A DNA stretch of 64,000 bases from Salipiger mangrovisoli (GCF_015223355.1 NZ_JADFFK010000007.1:186001-250000); one strand, 5' to 3'; positions 38,907-46,872 are shown, numbered from the stretch's first letter. The notes: generated from the letters alone by a model not told the origin. A program made the numbers and translations.

Positions 38907-39752
38907 ATGCAAGAGCCCGCGATTCTGGACAGCCACCTTCACCTCGTAGACCGCGGGAGGCTCGACTACCCGTGGCTCTCCGGCGCCCCGGCGCTGGACC
39001 GGGACTGGCTGCTGGAGAGCTATGCTGCCGAGGCGCGCCGCGTCGGGATCGGCGGGGCGATCCATATGGAGGTGGATGTCGCCGATCCGCGGATCGAGGA
39101 CGAGACCGCTTGGATCGAGGAGCTCGCCGCGAGCGGCAGCTTCCCCATTCTCGGCGCGATTGCCGCCTGCCGTCCCGAGGCGCCCGACTTTCCCGCCTTC
39201 CTCGACCGCTCGGCCGCGCGCGAGATCGTCGTCGGCTTCCGGCGGGTGCTGCACGTGGTGCCCGACGAGGTCTCACAAGGGGAGCTTTTCCGGCAGAACA
39301 TCCGCCTGCTCTCGGGCCCCGATCTGCCCTTCGATCTCTGCGTGCTTGCCCGGCAATTGCCGCTGGCCATCGAACTGGTCGACTCGGCCCCCAACACACG
39401 CTTCGTGCTCGACCATTGCGGTGTGCCGGACATCGAGGGCGGGCAATGGGACAGCTGGGCGCGCGACCTCGCCGAGATCGCCGAACGGCCAAACGTCTGC
39501 GCCAAGATTTCCGGCGTGGTCGCCTATGGCGGCGCGGGATGGACGCTGGACGAGTTGACCCGCTGGGTCAGCTACACCGCCGAGACCTTCGGCCCCGAGC
39601 GCATCTGCTGGGGCGGTGACTGGCCGGTGAACACGCTGGGCGGCGGTCTTTCCACCTGGGTTGCCGCCACCCGCGCGATCTTTGCCGGCTGGAGCGCGGA
39701 GGAGCGCGCCGCGCTCTATGCAGGGAACGCAGCGCGCATCTGGAAGCTCTGA
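38907..39752 (+). CDS. amidohydrolase-2 family lactonase-like enzyme
   Basis: About 281 residues forming a TIM barrel. Motifs: DSHLHLVD (metal-site histidines, residues ~8-15), then GFRRVLH, FVLDHCGVPD and RICWGGDWPVN with the catalytic aspartate. These match L-fucono-1,5-lactonase-type hydrolases (COG3618), which open sugar lactones to acids. The start at 38907 has an excellent AGGGAGGAG site; the earlier in-frame ATG at 38865 lies inside the operator pair. It would feed the fuconate-dehydratase-like enzyme encoded at 30922-32193. Confidence 0.85.
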   Translation: MQEPAILDSHLHLVDRGRLDYPWLSGAPALDRDWLLESYAAEARRVGIGGAIHMEVDVADPRIEDETAWIEELAASGSFPILGAIAACRPEAPDFPAFLDRSAAREIVVGFRRVLHVVPDEVSQGELFRQNIRLLSGPDLPFDLCVLARQLPLAIELVDSAPNTRFVLDHCGVPDIEGGQWDSWARDLAEIAERPNVCAKISGVVAYGGAGWTLDELTRWVSYTAETFGPERICWGGDWPVNTLGGGLSTWVAATRAIFAGWSAEERAALYAGNAARIWKL

Positions 39753-39756
39753 TCGC

Positions 39757-40860
39757 TCAGAAGGTCGCGGTGAACATCCGGTCGAGGTCGTCCATGGCAG
39801 CCTCGAACCTTCCGTTCTGCAGGGCCGCGTTGATCCGCTCCGAGGCCTCTTGCTGGAACGGCATGTAGCCGTCGTGGCGCGGGCGCATCCAGGCCCGGTC
39901 CAGTGTCGCCAGCGTGCCGGAGTAGAAGCTTCCGGCTCCCGCGTCGCAGGTCGGCGAAATCCACGCGTCCCGGTGTCCGGCCTGACCGCCTGCCGAGGCC
40001 CAGGGCCCGGTCTGCGCCTCGGGTCCCGCCGCGTGGCGGGCGAAGGCGATGGCCTCCCGCGGGTGCTGGCAGAAGGAAGAGACGGCGAGCCCGGTGCCGC
40101 CGAGCGCGCTGCCCTTCGGCCCGGCACCGGGCACGGCCTCGGGGATGTCGTGGAAGGTCACGCGGTGCGGCGCGGCATCGGGCAGGGAATAGCTGATATA
40201 GCCATAGATGAGCGGCGCGCAGGCGATCCGATTGCCTTGTGCCATCTCGCCGAGCACGGCGATCGGGTCCATCTCGAAGCAGGCGGGATCAACCTTGTCC
40301 GCCAGCGCCTTCAGCAGTTCCAGCGCGCGCAGCGCTCCGGTGCGGTCCACGAAGGGCGCGCTGCCGTCGACCCGGCAAGGGTGCCCGAGGTTGCCGCAGA
40401 GCGTGTAGAAGCTCATCAGCACGTGCGGCGGGCGCAGCGGGATCATCACGCGGCCGTCCTCGGCAAGGCGCAGAACACCCCCCCAATCCTTCGCCGGCGC
40501 GCTCAGGTCGGGCCGCACCGCCTGCACCTGCGCGGCGGCATCGACCGGATAGGCCCATTGGCGCGCCTCCCAGGTGTAGCTCTCATAGGAGCGTCCGAGA
40601 GAGCCCGCAGCGATTTCGGGCGCGTCGGGCAGCGGCAGCAGGCAGGTTTCTGCGGTGATCTGCCCGACGTGCGGGTGGTCGATGATGACGAGGTCGTAGG
40701 CGCGCGCCAGCTCAAGCACAGGGTAGCTCTCGAAGTCCTGCAGCGAGCGACGGTCCCAGGTGATCGAGACGCCGTGCGCGGCCTCCCATTCCCGCGAAAG
40801 GGCGGCGAGCGGATCGTAGCCCCGGGGGTGGTCCCAGGTCATGCCTTTGAGGGAGATCAT
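39757..40860 (-). CDS. solute-binding-protein-like protein lacking a signal peptide
   Basis: A 367-residue protein with the two-lobe architecture of family 1 extracellular binding proteins (YDLVIIDHPHVGQ, PVDAAAQVQAVRPD, GGTGLAVSSFCQHPREAIAFA). It begins MISLKGMTWDHPRGYDPL directly on the first mature-type strand, so there is no export signal. Its ATG overlaps the stop of the CoA-transferase gene by four bases. It is therefore probably cytoplasmic and may bind the CoA-transferase substrate or act as a sensor. The role is inference. Confidence 0.75.
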   Translation of the reverse strand: MISLKGMTWDHPRGYDPLAALSREWEAAHGVSITWDRRSLQDFESYPVLELARAYDLVIIDHPHVGQITAETCLLPLPDAPEIAAGSLGRSYESYTWEARQWAYPVDAAAQVQAVRPDLSAPAKDWGGVLRLAEDGRVMIPLRPPHVLMSFYTLCGNLGHPCRVDGSAPFVDRTGALRALELLKALADKVDPACFEMDPIAVLGEMAQGNRIACAPLIYGYISYSLPDAAPHRVTFHDIPEAVPGAGPKGSALGGTGLAVSSFCQHPREAIAFARHAAGPEAQTGPWASAGGQAGHRDAWISPTCDAGAGSFYSGTLATLDRAWMRPRHDGYMPFQQEASERINAALQNGRFEAAMDDLDRMFTATF

Positions 40861-42062
40861 AGTCCGAACTCCTTGCGGATCTGCGCGGAATGCTCGCCCA
40901 CGCGCGGCGCGGCGCGGTGGCCCGCCGGTCGGCGGCCGTCGATGGTCAGCGGCGCGCGGGTGGTGTCGATGCTGACGCCGTCATCGCGGGTCACGGTCTG
41001 CAGAAGATCGAGGCGCTTGAAGGCCTCCGCCTCCATCAGCCCCGACCAGTTCAGCACCTCCGAGCACCAGATGTCGGCGGGCTGCAGGATGGCGAGCCAT
41101 TCGGCGACGGTCTTCTCGGCGACGCGCTCGGCGAGTTGCGCCTTGATCGCGTCGCGGGCGCTGAAGGCGTCGCTGGCAGGGCGGCCCGCCAGCTCCGGCA
41201 ACCCCATCAGCGCGGCGAGCTTGTCGAGCGGGGTCATCGCCAGCGCCAGATGCCCGTCCCTGGCGGCGTAGACGCCGTAGGGCGCGCCCAGATAGGCATG
41301 CGCGCCGTTGGTTTGCGAGCGGGTGGGCAGGCGGCGTCCGTCGTTGAGCCAGGTGGTCAGCACCTCGAACTGCAGGTCGACCAGCGCTTCGAGCAGCGAG
41401 GTCTCGACGTGCCGCCCGATGCCGTCGATGCCGCGCCGGACGAGTGCAGCCAGGATGCCCTGCGACAGTGCCACCCCGGCGAACATGTCGCCCACCGCGA
41501 GCCCCATGGGCACTGGCCCCTGCGCCGCATCGCCGGTCAGCCACATCAGCCCGGAACGCGCCTGCGCCAGCAGGTCCTGGCCGGGGAATTTCACCCAGGG
41601 GCCGTCGTCGCCATAGCCCGAGATCGAGCCGTAGACGAGCCGCGGGTTGAGCGCGTGCATCTCCTCCCAGCCGACGCCGATGCGGTCCGCCACGCCAGGG
41701 CGGAAGTTCTGGATCATCACGTCGGCCTGTGTCGCCAATCGCTTCAGTGCCGCAAGGTCGGCGGGGGTCTTCAGGTCGAGCGCCAGGCTCTCCTTGCCGC
41801 GGTTGATGGCGTGGAAGATCGTCGAGTCGCCGCCGATCTCGGTGTCCGACAGGTAGAGTTGCCGCGACAGGTCGCCCGCGCCCGCGCGCTCGATCTTGAT
41901 CACCCGTGCCCCCAGGTCGGCCAGCCGCAGTGAGCAATAGGGACCGGACAGGAACTGGCTGAGGTCGACCACCAGCAGCCCCTCGAGCGGGCGCTCGGGC
42001 AGCGAGCCTTGGTGGCCTGCGGCAGTGGTCGTCTGGGATGTGGCGATCATTCGGACGCTCAT
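40857..42062 (-). CDS. CaiB/BaiF-family (class III) CoA-transferase
   Basis: About 401 residues. Family III CoA-transferases move CoA between carboxylic acids. The N-terminal signature is LVVDLSQFLSGPYCSLRLADLGARVIKIE, and the catalytic aspartate is in GLAVGDMFAGVALSQGILAAL. The longest frame starts at 42104 but would place the operator pair inside the gene, so I prefer the ATG at 42062 (or 42050); none has a strong ribosome site. It is coupled to the signal-less binding protein and probably activates an acid intermediate of the same pathway. Confidence 0.85.
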   Translation of the reverse strand: MSVRMIATSQTTTAAGHQGSLPERPLEGLLVVDLSQFLSGPYCSLRLADLGARVIKIERAGAGDLSRQLYLSDTEIGGDSTIFHAINRGKESLALDLKTPADLAALKRLATQADVMIQNFRPGVADRIGVGWEEMHALNPRLVYGSISGYGDDGPWVKFPGQDLLAQARSGLMWLTGDAAQGPVPMGLAVGDMFAGVALSQGILAALVRRGIDGIGRHVETSLLEALVDLQFEVLTTWLNDGRRLPTRSQTNGAHAYLGAPYGVYAARDGHLALAMTPLDKLAALMGLPELAGRPASDAFSARDAIKAQLAERVAEKTVAEWLAILQPADIWCSEVLNWSGLMEAEAFKRLDLLQTVTRDDGVSIDTTRAPLTIDGRRPAGHRAAPRVGEHSAQIRKEFGL

Positions 42063-42093
42063 TCTTTGGTGAAAGATGTACTCACATATGAAT
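42061..42093. promoter_or_regulatory. tandem candidate IclR operators, sites 4 and 5
   Basis: ATTC-TTTGGT-GAAA (42061-42074) and ACTC-ACATAT-GAAT (42080-42093), each with one mismatch to ATTC-N6-GAAT. The starts are 19 bases apart, the same spacing as the pair at 38853/38872. They lie upstream of the CoA-transferase gene. Confidence 0.55.
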
Positions 42094-42144
42094 GAACGCT
42101 TCACGCATGGCGCGTCAAGCCCGATGGCGCAAGCTGGAAAGAAA

Positions 42145-42177
42145 TGCGCGCGGGTCCCACGCTGGTACCCGCGCGCA
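42145..42177 (-). terminator. Rho-independent terminator after the DUF1330 gene
   Basis: Perfect 11-bp stem TGCGCGCGGGT / ACCCGCGCGCA with an 11-base loop. On the minus strand it is followed by TTTCTTTCC. It lies 20 bases beyond the DUF1330 stop. Confidence 0.7.
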
Positions 42178-42196
42178 ACGGGATGGAACGGCGATG

Positions 42197-42490
42197 TCAG
42201 TCCAGCGTGGCCGCGAAGATCACCAGCTCGCGCTGCGCGGCCTTCATCGCGAAGGCGCGGGCCGCCTGGTAGTCGGGGTCGTCGTAGCAGGCCTGCGCAG
42301 TCGCCAGATCGGCGAATTCGACCAGCAGGATTCGGGACTTGTCCCCGGCTTCCAGCATCGTTGGCGCCTCGTCGCCACGCCTGACCCTCGCGCCGTATTT
42401 CGCCGCGACCGGGGCCCAGAGCCGCCCGTATTCCGCCTGCGCCTCGGCGTCTGTCACATCGGTGCCGAGCACCAGCCAGTAGCCTTTCAT
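42197..42490 (-). CDS. DUF1330-family protein
   Basis: A 97-residue protein with a dimeric ferredoxin-like fold typical of DUF1330: KGYWLVLGTDV, the central VEFADLATAQACYDDPDYQAA, and a closing strand. The function of the family is not established. The start at MKGYW follows a GGAGA ribosome site on the minus strand. It appears monocistronic with its own terminator. Confidence 0.8.
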   Translation of the reverse strand: MKGYWLVLGTDVTDAEAQAEYGRLWAPVAAKYGARVRRGDEAPTMLEAGDKSRILLVEFADLATAQACYDDPDYQAARAFAMKAAQRELVIFAATLD

Positions 42491-42640
42491 CGGGGTCTCC
42501 TGTCCCTGCGTGTCATGTCGCCCCGCTCTAGCGCGGGCCGGGGCTGCGGGGAAGGGCGGGAGGGGTGAGCCTTGCCTTCGAGGTGGGCCGGGCAAAAGCA
42601 GGCCCTCCCGGGGCCTGCGGCGGAAAGGCCAGGGAACGGA

Positions 42641-43006
42641 TCAGCGCTCTGTCGGATGCCCCGCGTCGATCCAGCCTTGCGTACCGTTCTCGAGGAAGGC
42701 GACGCGCGCGATCCCGGCCTTGACCAGCGCATGAGCGGCAATCGCGCCCATCGGCCCGGCCTGGCAGGCGGTGATCACCTCGCCCCTGTGACCGGAGATG
42801 GCGGTGGGAATGTCCCCCGCCTCGAGCCGGTCGAGCGGCACGATGAGCGCGCTGGGGATGCGGCCTGTTGTCTTGGCGATGGCCTCGGGCGGCCGCGGAT
42901 CGACGAAAAGCGCGCCCCTGCCGTGGCGGCTGGCGGCCTGCCCGGCGGCGATCGAGGGAACGGCCGCGCGGGCCTCTTCGAGACGGGTGTTGAAGGAGTT
43001 TGACAT
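42641..43006 (-). CDS. rhodanese-like domain protein
   Basis: A 121-residue single rhodanese domain: LFVDPRPPEAIAKTTGRIPSALIVPL, then the active-site loop TACQAGPMGAIAA with the cysteine that would carry persulfide. It may transfer sulfane sulfur or sense thiols. It follows the YgjV-like gene by ~60 bases on the same strand and probably shares its promoter. This fits the sulfur/redox theme of the neighbouring regulon. Confidence 0.8.
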   Translation of the reverse strand: MSNSFNTRLEEARAAVPSIAAGQAASRHGRGALFVDPRPPEAIAKTTGRIPSALIVPLDRLEAGDIPTAISGHRGEVITACQAGPMGAIAAHALVKAGIARVAFLENGTQGWIDAGHPTER

Positions 43007-43067
43007 CGGAAGGGTCCTTTTCAGGTTGGGGTGAAGATGCGGCGTGGCCGCGCGGGAAAACGGGGGA

Positions 43068-43619
43068 TCAGGCGGCGAGGCGCAGGGCGCCTGCCTGCCG
43101 GGCGAGCCATTCGCGGCGCAGCGCGGCGGCACCGATGCAGGCCGAGATCAGCGCGCCGACGAGGCCGGGCAGGGCGCCGACCGAGAGGTCGAGGCCGATG
43201 CCGAAGGGCGCGGCGCAGAGCATGACGGCGCGCATCCGCAGCGTGTCACGCTGCATCCGGCCGACCATCACGAGGCAGCAGGCGGTCATCGCCAGTCCCG
43301 AGGCCAGCCCGCTCCATGTCAGCGCCGTGACCAGCCAGACCACCGGCAGGAAGCCCAGACCCATGTGGCGCAGCCAGGGGCGCTCGCCAGCGGCAAGGGC
43401 GATAAGCGTCTGGGTCGCGCCGATGGCGCAGACGCCGGTGCCGCTCCACTGGCCAAGCAGCGCGTATTGAGCGGCGTAGCAAGCGGCGATGCAGAACTGC
43501 GCTGTGAGGATCTGGCGGCGCTGCTTGAACAGGGGCCAGACAAGCTGTCCGGCCAGGCCCGCGGATCCGAAGAGGACCGCCGGGGAGATCGCGGGGATCA
43601 AGGCGAGTACGTCGGGCAT
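43068..43619 (-). CDS. YgjV-like inner-membrane protein
   Basis: A 183-residue membrane protein with about six helices, resembling the Imp-YgjV family (QLVWPLFKQRRQILTAQFCIAACYAAQYALLG). The function is unknown. The start at MPDVLALIPA is supported by GGAGG five bases upstream. It is transcribed away from the TetR gene, and its promoter region holds GAAAC repeats and an inverted repeat (listed separately). Confidence 0.75.
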   Translation of the reverse strand: MPDVLALIPAISPAVLFGSAGLAGQLVWPLFKQRRQILTAQFCIAACYAAQYALLGQWSGTGVCAIGATQTLIALAAGERPWLRHMGLGFLPVVWLVTALTWSGLASGLAMTACCLVMVGRMQRDTLRMRAVMLCAAPFGIGLDLSVGALPGLVGALISACIGAAALRREWLARQAGALRLAA

Positions 43620-43635
43620 CTTGGCCTCCATCAGA

Positions 43636-43653
43636 GCAGACTTTTTGGTCTGC
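43636..43653. promoter_or_regulatory. inverted repeat GCAGAC-N6-GTCTGC upstream of the YgjV-like gene
   Basis: A perfect 6-bp inverted repeat with a TTTTTG spacer, 17 bases upstream of the YgjV-like start. It uses the same CAGAC/GTCTG half-sites as the palindrome in front of the TetR gene, so it may be a second TetR site. Confidence 0.5.
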
Positions 43654-43674
43654 ATCGAACGTACCAACCGGTCT

Positions 43675-43732
43675 GTTTTCGGGGGAGAGCCTTCCGGGTT
43701 TCGCTTGTTTCACCGCCGTATCAGCGCGTTTC
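43675..43732 (-). promoter_or_regulatory. GAAAC repeat array upstream of the YgjV/rhodanese genes
   Basis: On the minus strand GAAAC occurs at 43732-43728, 43711-43707 and 43702-43698, followed by GAAAA at 43680. The middle two form the same GAAAC-N4-GAAAC pair seen at 44468, 45511, 48454 and 52650. The following GAAAA is 22 bases downstream, so the three-part fit is looser here. Confidence 0.45.
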
Positions 43733-43777
43733 AGTCTCGTATTCGCGGTAAATGTTGCGATCCGGGCCGAGGCGGCA

Positions 43778-43795
43778 TAGTCTGATTACAGACTA
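43778..43795. promoter_or_regulatory. candidate TetR operator (18-bp palindrome)
   Basis: TAGTCTG-ATTA-CAGACTA is a perfect palindrome 19 bases upstream of the TetR-family start codon, a typical place for autorepression. Confidence 0.65.
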
Positions 43796-43814
43796 AGCGG
43801 TTTGGAGGTGCCCC

Positions 43815-44447
43815 ATGTCCCGCAAGGGTGAGCAGTCCCGCGAACACATTCTCGGAAGCGCCCGCGCGCTGGTGATGGAGAAGGGCTTTGCGGGCACCTC
43901 GATCGACGACATCCTGCGCAGGGCGGGGGTGTCGAAGGGGGCCTTTTTCCATCACTTCGCCTCCAAGGCCGAATTGGCGCGTGCGCTCGTGCGCTGGCAT
44001 GCGGGGCAGGATCTCGAGATGTTCCGCACCCTCGCCGCCCGCGCCGAGGCGACCCATGACGATCCCTACGACCAGCTGCTGATGTTCCTTCAGGGGTTCG
44101 AAAGCTACATTTCGAACCCCGAGCAGCCGTCGCGCGGCTGCATGTACGCGGTCTACACCTACGAGAACGCCCAGTTCGACGAGGAGGTGCGTGGCATCGT
44201 CACCGAGGTGCTGCGGGACTGGACGGCGATCTACATCCGCAAGTTCCAGGAGGTGCTGGATGTACACCCGCCGCGCATCGAGGTCAGCGCCCGGCAGCTT
44301 GCCGAGTTGGCGGTCTCGATCATCGAAGGCGCGCTGGTGCTTCAGCGTGCCTATGGCAAGCCCGACATGACCGCCCGCCAATCCCGGCATTTCCGCGAGT
44401 ATCTCGCGCTGCTCTTCGACCGGCCCGCGCGTGCCGCGGTGGCCTGA
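43815..44447 (+). CDS. TetR/AcrR-family regulator
   Basis: A 210-residue protein with an N-terminal TetR helix-turn-helix (REHILGSARALVMEKGFAGTS, then VSKGAFFHHFASKAELARALV). The helical ligand domain follows, with GCMYAVYTYENAQFD near residue 110. It is divergent from the YgjV/rhodanese genes and upstream of the OsmC gene. Palindromes on both sides of its promoter are likely sites. The ligand is unknown. Confidence 0.9.
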   Translation: MSRKGEQSREHILGSARALVMEKGFAGTSIDDILRRAGVSKGAFFHHFASKAELARALVRWHAGQDLEMFRTLAARAEATHDDPYDQLLMFLQGFESYISNPEQPSRGCMYAVYTYENAQFDEEVRGIVTEVLRDWTAIYIRKFQEVLDVHPPRIEVSARQLAELAVSIIEGALVLQRAYGKPDMTARQSRHFREYLALLFDRPARAAVA

Positions 44448-44467
44448 ACCGTTGCGGGCTTCGGCGT

Positions 44468-44524
44468 GAAACGAATGAAACAGCGCGCGCAATCGGCCTG
44501 AAACGCGGCCCCGTCAGAACTTCT
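44468..44524 (+). promoter_or_regulatory. GAAAC three-part promoter element A (OsmC gene)
   Basis: GAAAC at 44468, 44477 and 44500: a pair with N4 spacing, then the third after N18. The third is followed by N-CGG and AGAACTT, as in the other copies. It lies 81 bases before the OsmC start. The N18 here is exactly 10 bases (one helical turn) shorter than the N28 of the other three. Confidence 0.6.
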
Positions 44525-44584
44525 GTCCATCGGAAGGGCACAGCGCCCGACGAGCCCAGACACTCCAATGGACAGGAGCCCAAG

Positions 44585-45163
44585 ATGACGACCCAGACCC
44601 TCGAGAAGCCCGCCAAGACCGCCATGAACGGCGTCGACGTGCCGACCTTCCTCGCCACGCTCGGCGTGGTGGGCGAGACCCCGGACATCGCCAAGTTCAC
44701 CTTCCGCGCCGACGGCGAATGGCTCTCCGGCACCCACAGCCGCACCGCCTTCACCGGCTTCCACGGTGCCATGCAGGAGATGCAGCACCGCCGCGACTAC
44801 GCCGTCGAATGCGACCACCCGCAGGTGCTCTGCGGCGCGGACAACGGTGTCACCCCGGTCGAATTGCTGCTGGCGGCGCTGGCCTCCTGCATCACCGCCG
44901 GGATCGGCAACATCGCCTCGATCCGCCAGGTCAAGCTGCACGCGGTCGAGACGAAGATCGAGGGTGACATCAATCTCAATGGCATCCTCGGCCTCGACAA
45001 GAGCGTGCGCAACGGTTTCGCGGGCATCCGCATGGCGGTGAAGATCCGCGGCGACGCCCCGCAGGAGAAGCTTCGCGAGATCGTCGAGCAGTCGGTGGCC
45101 CGCTCCGCCGTCTTCGACGTGCTGAGCAACGGCGTGCCGGTCTCGGTCGAGATGGCCGCCTGA
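44585..45163 (+). CDS. OsmC-family protein lacking the second cysteine
   Basis: A 192-residue OsmC-type protein. The first redox cysteine is present (LAALASCITAGIGN, ~residue 101), but the second site reads ARSAVFDVLSNG, with no cysteine. This belongs to the OsmC branch that is probably not a classical two-cysteine peroxidase. An N-terminal extension of ~50 residues precedes the fold. AGGAG lies six bases before the ATG. It is preceded by the GAAAC element and followed by a 56-residue protein gene. Confidence 0.82.
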   Translation: MTTQTLEKPAKTAMNGVDVPTFLATLGVVGETPDIAKFTFRADGEWLSGTHSRTAFTGFHGAMQEMQHRRDYAVECDHPQVLCGADNGVTPVELLLAALASCITAGIGNIASIRQVKLHAVETKIEGDINLNGILGLDKSVRNGFAGIRMAVKIRGDAPQEKLREIVEQSVARSAVFDVLSNGVPVSVEMAA

Positions 45164-45246
45164 CCCCGGACAGACTGCCCGCGCCGACCGGTGCGCGGGC
45201 CACGTCCCCCAAGCCCTCAATCCCCCTCATCCGAAAGGACAGATCC

Positions 45247-45417
45247 ATGCCCCGTTTCTCCGCCCCCGCCGCCAAGCCCAGCTACGGCTCCGGTTTCGAC
45301 AACGTCGCGATGCGCGACACCTTCGCCGACTTCCGCGCCTGGTGGGACCGTGCCTGCCTGCTCGCCGAAGCGCCGGTGCAGGCTCCGAAAGGCACCTCCC
45401 TGCCGATGGCCGCCTGA
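45247..45417 (+). CDS. small protein of unknown function, 56 residues
   Basis: Starts MPRFSAPAAKPSYGSGFDNV and contains FRAWWDRACLLAEAP. A GAAAGGAC ribosome site precedes the ATG by ~6 bases, and codon use matches its neighbours. It has one cysteine and a WW aromatic pair. It lies 84 bases after the OsmC gene, likely on the same transcript. No family is recognised. Confidence 0.6.
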   Translation: MPRFSAPAAKPSYGSGFDNVAMRDTFADFRAWWDRACLLAEAPVQAPKGTSLPMAA

Positions 45418-45510
45418 GCCGGGCTCTCCTCCCATCCTCCCACCCTCCCCAACGGCCCGCTGCCATTGCGCTGCGGGCCGTCTGCTTTTCACGGGCCGCG
45501 CGCCGGCGCT

Positions 45511-45576
45511 GAAACACTCGAAACGCGAAGGCCTGCGGCAAGACGCAGTGGCGAAACACGGCGCGGTCAATCTTGG
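45511..45576 (+). promoter_or_regulatory. GAAAC three-part promoter element B (flavoprotein gene)
   Basis: GAAAC at 45511, 45520 and 45553 (N4, then N28). The third is followed by ACGG and AATCTTGG. The third box is 47 bases before the ATG of the flavoprotein, so transcription must begin within the next ~30 bases; this makes the third box a candidate -35 or activator-overlap site. Confidence 0.65.
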
Positions 45577-45599
45577 GCAAACCCCAATGGAGTGAGCCC

Positions 45600-46847
45600 A
45601 TGAGCACCGCAACGCGCGTTCTGATCCTTGGTGCCGGCCAGGCCGGCCTTGCCCTGAGCTGGTCGCTGTCGCGGCGCGGCATCGACCATATCCTGCTCGA
45701 ACGCGGGCGGGTGGGAGAGCGCTGGCAGTCCGAGCGCTGGCCGGGGCTGCACCTTCTCACGCCGAACTGGATGAACCGGTTGCCGGGGCCGTGGGCCGAG
45801 AAGGATCCCTCGGGCTTCATCTCCGCCGCCGAGTTCGGCCAGCGGCTCGACGCCTACCGCAAGGCCATCGCCGCGCCGGTGGTGACAGGCTGCGAGGTGC
45901 AGCTGGTCGAGCGGGAAAGCGACCGCTTCCGGGTGATCGCCGGCGGTCGGCAGTGGTTCGCCCGCGCGGTGGTCATCGCCACCGGCGCATGCGATCTGCC
46001 GGCGGTTCCGGAGTGGGCCGCCGCGCTGCCGAAAGAGGTCACGCAAGTGGTGCCCACGCGCTACCGCGGTGCGCAGGCGCTGCCGCAGGGCGGGGTGCTT
46101 GTCGTCGGCGCCTCGGCCACCGGCGTGCAGCTGGCGGCCGAGATCCGCGCCTCGGGCCGTCCGGTCACGCTTGCCGTGGGCCGTCATGTGCGCTGCCCGC
46201 GCCGGTATCGCGGGCGCGAGATCTTCGATCTGCTGCAGGACAGCGGATTTCTCGATGCCCCCCGCCCGCCGGATGCCGATGCGGCGCAGCTTTTGGCGCT
46301 GCCCTCGCTGCAACTCACCGGATCGGAGGGCGGCGGGGCGCTTGGCCTCGACCGGCTCCGCGCGATGGGTGTGCGGCTGGTGGGCCGGGCGCTCGGCGCC
46401 GAGACGGGCGTGCTTCGGCTCGATCCTGCACTCGGCGCGGAGGTCGAGGCGGGGGAGCGTCGGCGGCGCAAGCTGCTCACGCATGTCGAGACCCATCTTG
46501 CGCTGTCCGGCAGCGCGCTGCCGGCGGATGCCGACGCCTGGCGCAGGCCGGAGCTGCCGCGCCACGGTCCCGAGCGGCTCGACCTGGCGGCGGCGGGCAT
46601 CCGCAGCGTCATCTGGGCCACTGGCTTCCGCCGCGCCTACCCGTGGTTGCAGGTTCCGGTGCTGACCGGTGCCGGAGAGCTGGAGACCCAGGGCGGGCGC
46701 ACCGCAGTGCCCGGTCTCTACGCGCTTGGCCTGCCGTTCCAGCGCCATCGTGCCTCGGCCTTCATCCACGGCGTCGGTCGCGATGCCGAGGCGCTGGCCC
46801 CGGTCATCGCCGCCGGGCTGCGCCGGGCTCTGCCACGTGCCGCCTGA
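45600..46847 (+). CDS. FAD/NAD(P)-dependent flavin monooxygenase-like protein
   Basis: About 415 residues. The N-terminal FAD motif is VLILGAGQAGLALSWSLSRRG, and the second dinucleotide motif GVLVVGASATGVQLAAEI (~residue 165) binds NAD(P)H. SVIWATGFRRAYPW is the ATG-containing segment of flavin monooxygenases of the YlmS/CzcO type, which also include sulfide- or thiol-handling members. The start at 45600 is set by GGAGTGAG. A second flavoprotein gene follows 25 bases later in the same unit. Confidence 0.85.
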   Translation: MSTATRVLILGAGQAGLALSWSLSRRGIDHILLERGRVGERWQSERWPGLHLLTPNWMNRLPGPWAEKDPSGFISAAEFGQRLDAYRKAIAAPVVTGCEVQLVERESDRFRVIAGGRQWFARAVVIATGACDLPAVPEWAAALPKEVTQVVPTRYRGAQALPQGGVLVVGASATGVQLAAEIRASGRPVTLAVGRHVRCPRRYRGREIFDLLQDSGFLDAPRPPDADAAQLLALPSLQLTGSEGGGALGLDRLRAMGVRLVGRALGAETGVLRLDPALGAEVEAGERRRRKLLTHVETHLALSGSALPADADAWRRPELPRHGPERLDLAAAGIRSVIWATGFRRAYPWLQVPVLTGAGELETQGGRTAVPGLYALGLPFQRHRASAFIHGVGRDAEALAPVIAAGLRRALPRAA

Positions 46848-46872
46848 CCCCCTTCACACAAGGAGATTCACA

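Noticed and set aside
42063-42104. Longer N-terminus for the CoA-transferase (start at 42104)
   Set aside because: It would place the paired operator motif inside the coding region and adds residues unlike the family start.
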